Source: Cricetomys ansorgei (Eukaryota > Chordata > Mammalia > Rodentia > Nesomyidae). Taken from it: a stretch of DNA of 64,000 nt. Position 1 is the stretch's first letter, and every line of letters starts with the position of its first letter. Below the pieces are notes generated by a model. The model made no database searches. It was not told where the DNA came from and saw nothing but the letters and a program-made list of their open reading frames with translations. The position numbers and the translations under genes are program-made. Positions 1 through 10,880 of the stretch are shown piece by piece. The stretch covers positions 1,945,501 through 2,009,500 of the forward strand of contig JAMJFZ010001074.1 in NCBI GenBank assembly GCA_026225945.1, read 5' to 3'.

Positions 1-88
1 TACGTAGTCAAGGCTGGCCTTGGGCTTGACATCCGCCTGCCTCAGCCTTTGGAGTGCAGGGATTACAGGTACGTACCACAGTAGCTAC
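1..88 (-). repeat. B1 SINE, partial (cut by window edge)
   Basis: The plus strand shows the reverse complement of a B1 3' half, with CTGCCTCAGCC, GTGCAGGGATTACAGG and a degenerate CACCA motif. B1 is a 7SL-derived rodent SINE moved by L1 machinery. Confidence 0.8.
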
Positions 89-1490
89 TTTTTGTATGGG
101 CCAAGGATTCTCTCAACCTCATTTCCCATACCTGTATGGCAATAATATTAATTTCCATGTAGACTTTCCATAGGATAAAATGAAATATAAACTGTCAGAG
201 TGCTTGATGAGTTAAACCATGGCAATTGCTTCTCAGAAGCTGTTAATTCTTTTTCATGGCTGCTAATAAAGTGAAATTGAGCCCCCTTCCCTCTGCTCTC
301 CATGCATCCTCAGTGCTAAAGCATCACCTCTCTGTTCATGTAATAACTCATTCATGACATAAGAGTCCACACTTTGCTTTCCAGTATTAGATAGCAGCCT
401 TTCTAAATGTGGCTGCATTTCCTACTCAAGAGTATGCACCTTGAAGATGGAATACCTATTTTATTAATCTCTGTATACTCAACAGTCAAGGAAGATGTCT
501 GATACACAATAGGCCTTCAATAGACGATGAGCTAGTTAAACTGAATTGTCATAGGAAGTGAGGGATTATTCAATATGACGCATGATTTACAGATATAAAA
601 TATTTTCATTTTGTGAACAACATTCTAAATCACAAGGAAATCGGGAAGAAAAGAATAATAACAAAGGCTTTCCAAGTGGTTCGGCTAAGGCAGAAGGGGA
701 TGAGCTCCTGTAGATCACAAGACTCTAGAGCTGATGGCAACTGTTCTATTCCCTCTGGTCTAATCTCTCTTCCGATGCACTGCTCCTAAAAAAAAGGCAC
801 TCAGACTCTGTCTGCTTGGGAACTTCGTGAAGTGTCTTTCCTTGGTCGGGCAGTTTAATTATTAGTAAGTTTTATCCTACCCCATCGAGGCCGTATTTAT
901 GTACACGGAATCAGGTCACTGTATATGTGAGCTGTATGCCCTCATTTCACATTAATCCACCCCAATTATCTGATTATAAATGCTCCTTCTATGTAGCTTA
1001 TTTTTACCCTTCAAAATTCTAGAGAAAATTGAAATAGCTGTGTGATTCAAGTGAATTTTTCTGTTAATCCCGTGGAACTTGCTGATTTTAGGTGAGCTAA
1101 GTGATTTTCATAGAAACAGGAAGAAAATGATTTCACATATAGTATCAGAAGAGATTTTTTTTCTTGATGAAATAATAATTTGGCTTCTCTATTGAAAGTA
1201 CATTGCTATCAATTTACAAATCATGTGCTATTGCTGTTCTTCGAGTCAAAATCCGATTATAAGTATGCCTCGATGGGGTAAGAGTTACCACGTCTTTACC
1301 ACACTGCACACGGTAATTCCATGGTCCCTCTGCTCTCTGTGCGCTTCGCTCTCAGTACTCCGTGTGCTCAGAACCAGCGTGCTGAGTGTATTGCTTTGAT
1401 TCAGACTTAGGTTGCTTCCAGAAATGCCTATCTCGCTTTATAACACATACCTTGAGGTCAAAACCCAGAGAAGTGATATTATGGAAGAAT

Positions 1491-1650
1491 TAGGGGACTG
1501 GTCACTGGTGCAGGCATTTAATCCTAGCACTCTGGGGAGACAGAGGTAGGAGGATCTCTGTGAGCTCAAGGTCAGTCTGGTCTACAGAATGAGCTCTAGG
1601 CCAACCAGGGCTACACAGTGGGACCCTGTGTCAGACAAAACAAACACGTA
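1491..1650 (+). repeat. B1 SINE
   Basis: The sequence follows the B1 consensus in plus orientation: GGTGCAGGCATTTAATCC, a CAGAGGTAGGAGGATCTCTG core, GTCAGTCTGGTCTACA, and an A-rich CAAAACAAAC end. It is moderately diverged. Confidence 0.88.
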
Positions 1651-2388
1651 TGTATATTTTGTCTGTGAGGAAAGCTGCAAACACCATTCCAGAGCCAGTT
1701 TCTACAACACAGGGATAAAGAGACAGGGCAGTTGCCCTTGGGTGGCAGCTGTATGGTAAAATGTCTGTGGTAGAAATTTTTTCATTATCTTTTGGGAAAT
1801 GACAGGTGATATGCTGTGACTGTGTCATGCGATTCCTGCCATTCCAAATGACTTTACTTCCGCTTTCTCTCCCATCCCATTTATGAGCACGGTTCTTGCT
1901 TTTGTTTGAATGGTATGGTATTTATAATTAATTTTCTTTAATCCCTTTTTGTAGGGTGTAACATTTAGGGTTATTGTTTATATTTTTTGGTTCTGAGGTA
2001 AATTCATACCAAGATACTTTATTTCTTTCTTACAAATAGAAACAGATATGAAAGATACTGTTAACACACATAGAAAAATATAAAACACTTCCGATTTTTA
2101 CAAAGGAAGCATTCACACTTACATAATAAGCAGTGACTAAGGTTGTCAGGAAGAGATCACTAGCTAGAAGGTAAGCTTCTATTATCTTCTGCAATTTTTA
2201 ATGTAAAACATATAGCTATTTATAAGATAAAGCACAGAAGATTGTGCGCTTCTTATTTCAGAATTTTTCAAGTGGGATCTAGTGTCCGAAGCCATCAGCC
2301 CTGAGGTCTGTCAATACTCCACTGCATATATTAAAACCCAGCAAACAATGCCATCTTTATGGTCTCCCGCTCCGGGCTGATTGTTTAC

Positions 2389-2459
2389 CTGTGGTCCTAA
2401 GGGTACCATTCCTCTCGGAGGAGTCATTCTCTGCATCGGTCCACCCATATTTGGATGTC
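2389..2459 (-). CDS. Ssbp2: Ssbp2 coding exon, 71 bp (probably exon 8)
   Basis: The acceptor is CTTCCTTCAG|GACATC. The first two bases complete the split glycine from the exon at 3104-3170, and the sequence then reads [20 protein letters not shown] and GPQ up to a CAG|GTAAAC donor. The exon leaves phase 0. This is the conserved SSBP2/3 segment containing QRM-PPRGM; P-L-G-P-Q after GMV fits SSBP2. Only 644 bp of intron separate it from the exon before it, while its neighbours in the gene are kilobases away. The following exon, expected to start NYGG, was not found in 1-2388. Confidence 0.96.
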
Positions 2460-3103
2460 CTGAAGGAAGCATGAAGATATTAGCAACATAACAGCCACGA
2501 GCTCTAAACTAGCGGCTAGTTCCCGCCTTGCTAGGTATAACCATGCCGTATCTGACCGCCGCCGCCAACTGATTTGGGCTTCTGCAATCACCGTTCCTGC
2601 CTCTGGCTATTACCTACTCCACAGTCTCTATTGGTTTCATGGCTGGAATTTTCTTCCTTCTCTGGGCTGAATTACTACTCTCACAGCCTTTGCTGTTCTT
2701 TCCTTAGGCCAATGCTTCCTGGAATACAGGCTTGGCTATCCACGGTACCTAAATCTCTCCAAGTAAGGACTAGGTTACTGGGGCTGTTGAGCTAATGAGA
2801 AGCAGTTTAAACCACGTGTCACTCTGTCCTCTTCCCATCAACCGTCACTCGGTTCTCATCTGAGAAAGGCAGAGGGACTGGCAAACACACGATCACTTAA
2901 TTTCCTACTCTTCAGAAGTCATTTATGAGATTTCAGACACTTCAGTGTTTCTTACGCCAGCACCTCTACCCTGCTAGTGTGCATAACTAAGGGTCAGATG
3001 GAAATATAAGTTCAGTAAAACCATGAGATAGCTCCACCAGTGCGGTTCTTCTTAGAGGATCTGCTCACTAGTTCAGTATATTGGCGTTGATTCTCCTAAT
3101 TAC
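2460..3103 (-). other. Ssbp2: Short Ssbp2 intron (644 bp)
   Basis: This intron has a GT donor at 3103 and an AG acceptor at 2460 on the minus strand. I recognise no repeat. The 73-codon plus-strand ORF at 2574-2795 is intronic and shows no domain. Confidence 0.9.
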
Positions 3104-3170
3104 CTTGTTGTCGCGTTGGGTCCATCCCGCTGGGGAGTAACGGCTGGCTTCCCGGGACGCCCCCAAGCGC
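3104..3170 (-). CDS. Ssbp2: Ssbp2 coding exon, 22 codons plus one base (probably exon 7)
   Basis: The minus-strand exon reads ALGGVPGSQPLLPSGMDPTR then QQ and ends with one base (G) of a split glycine codon, so it is phase 0 to 1. The acceptor is ATTGCTAG|GC, with a TACTAAA branch-point-like sequence very close to it. The donor is AAG|GTAATT. At 67 bp it cannot be skipped alone without a frameshift, but with the following 71-bp exon it makes 138 bp (46 codons), so the pair could be skipped in frame. It holds seven CpG dinucleotides in 67 bp, against very few in the flanking intron. The peptide matches the proline-rich middle of SSBP2. Confidence 0.96.
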
Positions 3171-3689
3171 CTAGCAATTTAGTAAAGCAAAATTAAAGGC
3201 AATAAACCATGTGCTTTAAACATTTCTCCTTTTACATAATGCTCAACTTCTCATTCGTGTTACAAACCTCATGCTCATACATCCTTAATGTGATACTTTG
3301 GCTGCAGAAGAAATTCTGTTTTATCCAATCTTGCACACAAATATTTTGGAGGCAAGTCTACACATAAGCCATCCTATTTCTTCCTTACAAGTATAAGCCT
3401 ATCTTCAAATTTTAATTTCATAAGAATACCGAAATACCTTTCCATAAAGATCCTCTAATTTAACTTAAACTGGAAAATCTTATCAAATTGAATATTCAAA
3501 TATTTTAAAGGAATTTAACAAGTTATACACCCAGATTTGTAGAGAGGTTCCCTAACTGTTATCATGCTATGTAGCAGAGTGCTCTAGTTTTCCTTCTTCT
3601 TCTTCTTTTTTTTTTTAAAATTCTTTTTTTTCTTGCAAGTGCACTCAAAATACACTTGCTGAGCAAACACTTTATAAGGATGTCTCCAA

Positions 3690-4070
3690 CGCATTTAAAA
3701 TTTTATTTTTTATATTTTTGAGAATATAATATAATTATTTCCTCTCTCCAAACTCTCCCATATACTTCTCCTTGCTCCTCTTTCAAATTTATGGCCTCTA
3801 TTTTCAATAATTGTTGTTACAACTATGTGTGTGTGTGTGTTCCTGTATACATAAAAAAACCTGCTCACTCTGTATAGTGTTACTTGCATGTATGTTTTCA
3901 GGGCTGACCATGTGGTATTGGACAACCAATCAGAGTGCTCTTCCCTGGGGAAGCCTATTTCTCCCACTCTCCACATGCCCTAGGTGCCCACAGTTCTCTG
4001 TGTAGGTCCTTGTGGGCTTTGACCTGTGCAGATTCGTGTCTATGGGTGCCACCCTTGTCTTAACCACAGT
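3690..4070 (-). repeat. L1 LINE 3' UTR end, sense to Ssbp2
   Basis: Read on the minus strand, this runs through the murine L1 3'-UTR motifs: AGGAGAAATAGTCTTCCCC-like, CCAATACCACATGGTCAG, GAGGCCATAAATTTGAAAG, and a terminal A-rich ATAAAAAATAAAA. The same UTR type occurs on the plus strand at 59300-60070. This is the only L1 in the window in the same orientation as Ssbp2. A GT run at 3826-3841 sits inside it. Confidence 0.8.
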
Positions 4071-5219
4071 GCACTCACACTAACTTCCACCTGTTCCAAA
4101 CTTTAAAGCCCCTACCCCGCATTCATCATGCTTTTAATTAATGAGATCAAATGCCAACTATTAAAAACAAGACAAAACGAAACTAAATCATCTCTCCTTC
4201 CAAGAACCCATAAGTGGCTGCTGCCGACATCTTTGAGGTCAGATTTGAGATCAGTTCCTTACAGAATTCTTGGATAAGAATTATCCGTATAACAAACCTT
4301 ACAGTTTAAACCTTACAGAATAAATCTTACAGTTGCATAACTTCATGAACGTATGAAGCATTCACATATGCCCCAACCCAGAGGCCTCAGTGGTTTACGG
4401 TAACCTCTGCCCCCACACCATAAACCTTCCCCAGGATTTCTTGAGAACACGCTGCTGATGCAATACCTGGTCATCCTAATACTTCAGGCCAGGGGATCAT
4501 CCTCATACAGCGGTACTACCATCCAAGCCACAGAGCTAATGCAAGTTTTGTCACTGCTCTCATTCCTTTCTGGTACTAGGACATCATGGAACATGTGTTG
4601 CGTTTAGTTGCCATGACCTTTCTGCTTTTCTAATAAGAAAGGATTCCTGCGTTTCCTTCCAAGCCAATCCTTATTTATCACCCCCTCGATAGTTATAAGG
4701 AGAAGGAGCCTTATATTCGGATGTAGACTCTTAGACCCTGATATTCGTTTCATGACCTGGAATCAGGTCATGTTCTCTTAGCAGGAAAGAACATTGCAGA
4801 GACGCTATGATGTTCCTCTCTGTACCATGTCCTAGGGTACAGGACGCTGACTCACTCACCCTCTACTGGTGATCTTAACCTTTATCATCGGATTGTGCTG
4901 GCACCTGTCAGATTGCCACACCAGAAGGCCACCATCCCCGCCCCTTGCAACTGGTTGTTTTTATTATCAGAGCTATTCTGATATTTTCTTATCACCCCTT
5001 TCAGAGTTTCGCCACTAATCCCTAGCCCCTGGGATGGTTGTCATACGGAGATACTCCCTGCCCATCACTGCCTCTCTGTTTACTGGCTGGCATTTAGTAT
5101 AAGAGTAGCTACATTTACTTGTCTACTTATTTAATCAGGAATCCCTATTTTATTCGCCAGGTTATAATCTGTCAATCATCTATTGCTTTTGTGTATGTGT
5201 GTGATATCTGTATGTGTTA

Positions 5220-5490
5220 CTGTGTGTGTACATGTATGCGAGAGGGCATATGGTATGCTGTGTTTGTGTGTGTAGAGTCAGAGGTTGATACCGGGTGTCT
5301 TTTCAATTGCTCTCCACCGTATGTTTTGAGACAAGGCCCCTTGTTGAAACCAGAGCTCATCAACTAAGCAAAACTGACTGGCCATGAGCTCCAGTGAACA
5401 ACTTGGCTCTATCCCCAGCACTGGGGTTACAGGTGCACGCTGCTATGCCCGCTTTGTATGTGGGCGCTGTGGATCTGAATTCAGGTTTTC
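5220..5490 (-). repeat. B4 SINE (ID-B1 composite), diverged
   Basis: On the plus strand one sees a GT-rich lead, then AGAGTCAGAGGTTGATACC, TTTTGAGACAAGGCCCC, CACTGGGGTTACAGGTG and GGATCTGAATTCAGGT. This is the reverse order of a B4 element whose ID part is truncated near 5490. Confidence 0.7.
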
Positions 5491-5989
5491 GGTACGTTTT
5501 ACTTTCTGGTGAACGATGCTCCAGGTGCATCCATGCTCTTAATTTTTGCCTAGCTCTTGGAGCAGCCTCTTTTTCCAAGGATCTTGATTCTTTTGATAAG
5601 CATTTAAGCATCATGATCTGGGAATTTATTGGTCCTGTTTCTTGGGTGCGCTGCTTTTAGAACCTTGTGGTAACCAATGAGCTTGAAAAAATATGTATGT
5701 AGACAATGAATTCACTCTGTACACACATGTGCAGCAAATTCATTGTATATTATACATTCAGCACTCACATTCGAATCTGATACCTTGGGATTATCTTTTG
5801 CCTCCTGTCTACGTTTGTCAGTATCTTGTCCCACAGCTGGAAGTGTGGCTTTTATTATCTTCAGTGTATATTTTTATGTGATTAATCAGTGTATTAATTG
5901 TCCAATACAACTCATCTTCCAGCCACACTTTCAGCTACGTCAGTGTGGCTCTGGTGTAGTCCCAGGGCACCTTGAGTAGGTGGGATACT

Positions 5990-6220
5990 AACAGAAGCAG
6001 CAAGAAAAACTATGCAGAATACAAAAAATACTTAGAGACTGAACAACGCGCTCTTGAACAGTGGATCATTGAAGGAATCTGAGAGGAAATTAAAAAAATT
6101 CTTATAGTCAAATGATGACGCAATATATCAGATCCCTTGGCACAGGAGAGGAAAGTTTAGAGCTCTAAGGGCTCAGGTTAAAAGACTAGAGACAGCTCAA
6201 TAAACAACCTAATGATGTGA
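5990..6220 (+). repeat. L1 ORF2 fragment (old)
   Basis: The segment resembles the stretch of mammalian L1 ORF2 just upstream of the reverse transcriptase: ACTGAACAACGC, GTGGATCATTGAAGG, GAGGAAATTAAAAAAAT, GGAAAGTTTAGAGC and CAATAAACAACCTAATG. It is heavily decayed, with no open frame. Confidence 0.6.
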
Positions 6221-7339
6221 TGCGTGTGTGTGCGTGCACGCATGTGTAAACATGGGTCAAGCTCAACAAACATCAGAAAGAAGACCAAGAGAGGGTAAAA
6301 TGGGCAACAAGGAAGTCTGAGGGTAGTAAAAGGACACACGGGCCACGAAAGAGGCAAGGGGACCATGGCGGGAGGCTACCGGGAGGATCAGGGTAGCAGA
6401 AGGATGGAGAGACGAGAGGAATAGACAATTTACTAAACACATTTGTTGTGGAAGTTTTTTAGTTGTGTTTAAAATAATTGCTTTTGTGCACTGTTGGGTG
6501 AGGGTTTGCCTAGGTCTCGAGGTTTTGTATTGTCTGCAGGTGTTGGATTTATGTGGGAGAATGTTTGATTGCTTATGATCTGCACCTGAGTTCTGAACCA
6601 ATAAAAACACCTGAGCTCAGATGCTCGGAGTTCCACTGCCCAGTTAGATGCTGGCCAGGATGGTGGTTCCCGCTGCTGAGGTCTGGCAGGGTTTGAGTCT
6701 ATGAATATGTTTCCATGTCATCCTTGCTGAGCCGCCACAGCAGACATACATTGTTTTAAAAGATGACTTAAGGTATCTAACACTTTGTGTGCTAATTAAA
6801 AATAAAAACTAAAAACAGATAAAATGGACTTTCAGCAGTTTAATCACCAATCTATGACCTCATGGAGAATGGTGCCCACATCTATAGACCTCAGCAATAT
6901 CTGTTCAAGTATCTTTTTCTGAGAGGGATTTTGTATTATGTTTCTAACCAAATATGTCCCAATGCATTCTCAAAAATATATCTTTGATAAAATGACTAGA
7001 AAATAATGGAACATTATTTTCAGTGAAACTTACACTGTACCAGAAGTGTCAATAAACCATGACTTCATCTACAGGAAGCCACGTGGGATCTACAGCTGTA
7101 AGCTTTTCATGGGTTGGGAAGAGAATGTATTTTTTTTTCAAACGTACTGAACCTTTTTTGCTTCCTCTGCCTCACGAGGGAAGAAATAGTTGGAAGAACA
7201 CACAGAAAAATGGCTGTAAAAGATGCACGAAACAGTGCTTATCGGCAGTAGGACAGAAGGTGATGAAGAGTACTGAGTCTGAGGTGTAAGCAGCCTTGGG
7301 GACACAGTGCTACAGCAAAATTTCAATTTATAAGTTAAC

Positions 7340-7440
7340 CTCCACGTCTTTGCTGTATGAGACAAGAGCTCACTATGTAGCCCAGGGTGACCTGAACTCA
7401 TGGTAACCCTCTTCACAGTGCTCCAAATGCCAGTTGGTTT
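7340..7440 (-). repeat. Diverged B1-like SINE fragment
   Basis: TGAGACAAGAGCTCACTATG, TAGCCCAGGGTGACCTGAAC and CACAGTGCTCCAAATG look like a reversed, incomplete and old B1-type monomer. Confidence 0.45.
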
Positions 7441-9164
7441 TTACTTATCTCAAAAGTCATTAACTCTGTTTAAGATTAAGTTATCCTTAGTGTCCATTTT
7501 ATCTGCCTTCCTTCCATTACGGGAAGTATGCATTAAGTGTTAATCCGGGTCCATCTTATTCAATGCGTAACATTTTCATTCCTCTATTGTCCATATGTAT
7601 TGTGTAGTGTTTTATCTAATCACAAGCGTAATGCCTGCTCAATGTGAACAGTAGAAACACTGAAATTTTCAAACAGCAAAATCATTTATAATCCTGCCAC
7701 TCAGAAATCAGGTATGGGGTCCTTAATCTCTCTTTCCCAGTGTGGGTACGTATGACGGGACGGAAGGGCTTGTACACCGACGTGGCTGCGTCTCCTTGTT
7801 TGTCCTTCTTTCTTACATTTGCTGATATCGAGGTAGCGCTCCGGCTATTCTATTCCACAGTGTATCTTTCAGTATATGTATACGATTGCACTCTCCGCAT
7901 GTATCATATTTTCTTTAACTGCTCATCTGATACTGGACAAGTCCCCGGAGGATGTGGATACTATGTTCTAATGCGGTGTGTTTTTAGAGTATCAAATTTA
8001 ACCTTGGTATATAAAATGGACAACGGGCCCTGCTCTGTGTAATTGCAAGTCACATATCTGTTTGCAGAATGATGAGAATTAAGGCAATTAAAAAATCACG
8101 GACAATGGCTTATTCCCGGTGCCACTCATCCATGACCAGTTTCTGCGTTTGGTTTTGATTTCATGCTGGTGTTGGATAAGTGATACAATTTGTCCACGAG
8201 AAATATAAAGAGCTGCTTCACTTCGGCTTACGGATGTTTCAATGACTGATGAGGCCCCTTCTGAGAACTGAATCAGTAAAGCTTGGCCACGTACATTTCA
8301 TGGAGTTAATTTTTATCTCGTGAATCTCATCATACGCATTTATTCTTGGCTCTGTTGCATACTTTTGCTACCTGACTTTTATCATTTTAGACACAATTGC
8401 CTATTTCTGTATTTTCCAACACAGTGGCACCATAACATATTCTAAACATCTGGTCCTCTAAATAAATAATATAAGCCATTGTAGATTTAATCCAGAACCA
8501 TAAAAATATTTCATGAAAACTAGAAGATGTAACCTAATAAGTAGTAAATATACATTTTGGAGGCCCTGTTCATTGAAGAGTACTTGTCTCGTATTCCAAA
8601 CAACTAGTTAAGGCCACTGAGAAAGGGATGCTTCACTTTCTGTGTCTACTTTGTATGATCTACCAACAAGAAAAAACTTCATTATATTACAGTCAACTTA
8701 AATGAAGCATAAATACAAAATCTGTTAATATATTTGCTCAACAGACATCATTACAATTAGTCACCGAGAACAGCCACACCAATTCTGTTTCAATTAACAA
8801 ACAGTTAAGTTGAAAGTTCACCTGTTTGCTTGAAAAGGTCAAACTTCTATGTATATTAAACATATCCTAGAACAATATAATTTAAACTATTTATGTGGCT
8901 GTTTGATAAACAGTGTACGTGAAAAATCATTCTAAATTTGGGTAATTGTGTTTGAGTTAACAAAATCTAGTAGGAGTGTGCCTGGCAGAGGGTACAGAGG
9001 CGCTGCTTATAAAACAGCGGAATGTATAAACTATGTCAGTGTAAACGCCGTCAAATTCCAGAGGAAAACGTCATTACAGTAAGTATCTGCTATTTTTTAT
9101 TTTTGAGCACTTCTTTAAAAAAAAAAAAAAAACCCAAAGTCATTACATGGCTGTTTTTAAAAGC

Positions 9165-9290
9165 CTGCAAAGGCCAGACTCCGCCTTAACTTAAGCACTC
9201 AGGAAGCTGATGGTCAGAGGATCAAGATGTTGAGGTCACCCTGGGCTATTTAGTGAAATTCTGTCCAAAACAAAAAGTTAAGCGATCTAT
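9165..9290 (+). repeat. Diverged B1 SINE fragment
   Basis: AAGGCCAGACTCCGCCTTAA, CACTCAGGAAGCTGATGGTC, GAGGTCACCCTGGGCTATTT and CAAAACAAAAAG follow the order of a B1 in plus orientation with many substitutions. Confidence 0.6.
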
Positions 9291-9419
9291 ATAAATATGG
9301 GTTGTTTCGACTGGAATTGTGTGTTGTTAACTTCTATAGATTATGAGACTTAACACCGTATCCTGTGTGTGTGCATAGTGCCTGTGTGTGTGTGTACACA
9401 TGTGGTCATGTGAGTGAGT

Positions 9420-9421
<2 letters not shown>

Positions 9422-9454
<33 letters not shown>
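9422..9454. repeat. (GT)n microsatellite
   Basis: This is an uninterrupted GT run of 33 bp, flanked on the left by degenerate GT-rich sequence from about 9364. It abuts a B4 copy, as GT-rich runs do at several other B4 copies in this window. Confidence 0.97.
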
Positions 9455-9459
<5 letters not shown>

Positions 9460-9670
9460 ACAGATGTTGAGGACAGAGGCTGATGGCAGGTGTCTTCTTT
9501 GATAGTTCTCCACTTCATTTCTGAGGCAAGGTCTCTCACTGGATGCAGAGCTAACCAACGGGCCCTTATCTCTCCCCTCAGAGTGTCAGGACTACAGGCA
9601 GGTCACCAATCATATCCAGCTTTCAGATGGGTTCTGGGAATTCAAACCACAGTCCTCATGCTTGCCCCAT
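9455..9670 (-). repeat. B4 SINE
   Basis: GAGGACAGAGGCTGATGGCA, TCTGAGGCAAGGTCTCTCAC, TCAGGACTACAGGCAGG and GGGTTCTGGGAATTCAAACC are in reversed B4 order. A B1 in the same orientation follows directly. Confidence 0.7.
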
Positions 9671-9677
9671 GATGTCT

Positions 9678-9841
9678 TTTGCTGTTGTTTTGTTTTTGTT
9701 TTTTGAGACAGGGTTTTTCTGTTGTAACCCTGGCTGTCCTGGAACTCACTCTGTAGACCAGGCTGGCCCCCAACTCACAGAGATCCGCCTGCCTCTGCCT
9801 CCCGAGTGCTGGGATTAAAGGCGTGTGCCACCGCTGCCTGA
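9678..9841 (-). repeat. B1 SINE, well preserved
   Basis: A T-rich tail (TTTTGTTTTTGTTTTTTGAG) is followed by GACAGGGTTTTTCTG, CTCACTCTGTAGACCAGG, CCTGCCTCTGCCTCCCGAGT and GCTGGGATTAAAGGCGTG. This is one of the least diverged SINEs in the window. Confidence 0.93.
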
Positions 9842-10793
9842 CTCAGCATAATTTCAGTAAGAATTTGGATAAGAGAATCAAAATTCTGTGCTATAAGTAA
9901 ATTAATAACTGTAACTTTCATGTTCCATTTTTGGTAGTGAAAAACGTAAAATAAAAAATGGAAACAAGAACTTAAAATGATTTTACTTTCTTTTGAGATA
10001 AAGCTGAATTATACAAATGACTGAGCAAATGACACACTGTTAAGCATTTAATTTCTTCTTGCACTATATACAAGCATGCACGCCACCCACATCCTAAGAC
10101 AAAACTTTAAAGTCTTTACAAGTAAAAAATTTGCTTTTTTTTTTTTTTTTTAGTAAATAAGAACTTACGATGTTGACTGAAAACAACATGAAAATGAAAC
10201 TTAACCTCTTGAAATAAAGTTTAGAAATGTGAACCTCTTGAAATTAAAAAAAAAATTGGAAGATTTACTGTTAAATATTTAGACTTAGCCCTTCAAGAAG
10301 CAGCCAATTACCCATCTGACATGACAGTATAACAAGGCACAGTGTATATGAATTTTATAGCATATGAAAATAAACCAAAGTATGTTATAGAAAACTTCAC
10401 TGAGAAGATGATCAACATTAACCAAAATTAGCTCCACAAGTTGGCCAATCATTTTCTGGAAATACGCAGATAGTGAATATTGCTGGGTTGCAAGTATGAC
10501 CTGCACATACAGTCACACACAGTAATACACAGTATGACTCCTCATACCTATAAAGGTATGTAAATAGTCTCAGACAAAGCATGGGGATGTGCATGTTTCC
10601 ATGTTCTAGCAACACTTCACAGAAAGTCAGTCAGCACAAAGGCTGGCTATGCAACCTTCAGTTGGATCACATGTTACTAGAAGCAGCAATAAGAGGGATA
10701 AACAGGTGATGCTGTACTCTACACAAAAAGAAACACTTCTGATATTTTCAAGATCTTTTTTAAAAAAAAAGTTAAGTAGCACGTAAATCTTAC

Positions 10794-10853
10794 CTGATTA
10801 GGTATCCTCAGTGGGGGCCTTGGGCCTCCAGGGTACCGAGGTGACATAAAAGG
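10794..10853 (-). CDS. Ssbp2: Ssbp2 coding exon, 20 codons (probably exon 6)
   Basis: This minus-strand exon encodes [20 protein letters not shown] in phase 0-0. It decides the paralog: as I recall, SSBP3 has YAGG and IRMGNQ where this has YPGG and LRIPNQ. The donor CAG|GTAAGA is near-consensus. The acceptor ends CAATAG, and its pyrimidine tract is made mostly of a (GTTT)4 repeat at 10864-10880. The exon is 60 bp, a multiple of three, so skipping would delete 20 residues without a frameshift; I recall SSBP-family isoforms that differ by a small in-frame exon. It lies 18,501 bp downstream of the 30-codon exon and 7,623 bp upstream of the next one. The encoded segment is Pro/Gly/Arg-rich and probably disordered. 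Confidence 0.97.
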
Positions 10854-10863
10854 CTATTGAAGA

Positions 10864-10880
10864 CAAACAAACAAACAAAC
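10864..10880 (-). promoter_or_regulatory. Ssbp2: (GTTT)4 repeat in the polypyrimidine-tract position of an Ssbp2 acceptor
   Basis: On the minus strand GTTTGTTTGTTTGTTTG lies 11 to 27 bases before the exon at 10853. It replaces a normal C/T tract, with only GTCTTCAATAG between it and the exon. GT-rich tracts are sites for splicing regulators such as CELF and TDP-43-type proteins; a role here is inference. Confidence 0.45.

Larger units (their letters stand above)
1..2388 (-). other. Ssbp2: Ssbp2 intron downstream of the 71-bp exon (partial)
   Basis: Apart from two B1 copies (1-88 and 1491-1650) I see only AT-rich unique-looking intron. The minus-strand ORF of 65 codons near 1631-1828 runs into the B1 and has no coding character. 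Confidence 0.85.
3171..10793 (-). other. Ssbp2: Ssbp2 intron (7.6 kb)
   Basis: Repeats inside are listed separately. The stretches 4080-5210, 6230-7330, 7440-9160 and 9845-10790 hold no repeat or RNA gene that I recognise, only AT-rich sequence with short A or T runs. ORFs here are short and without recognisable motifs. Confidence 0.85.

Noticed and set aside
8990..9035. TATAAAA near 9008 as a promoter
   Set aside because: An isolated TATA-like word in AT-rich intron, without downstream ORF, CpG cluster or other promoter signals.
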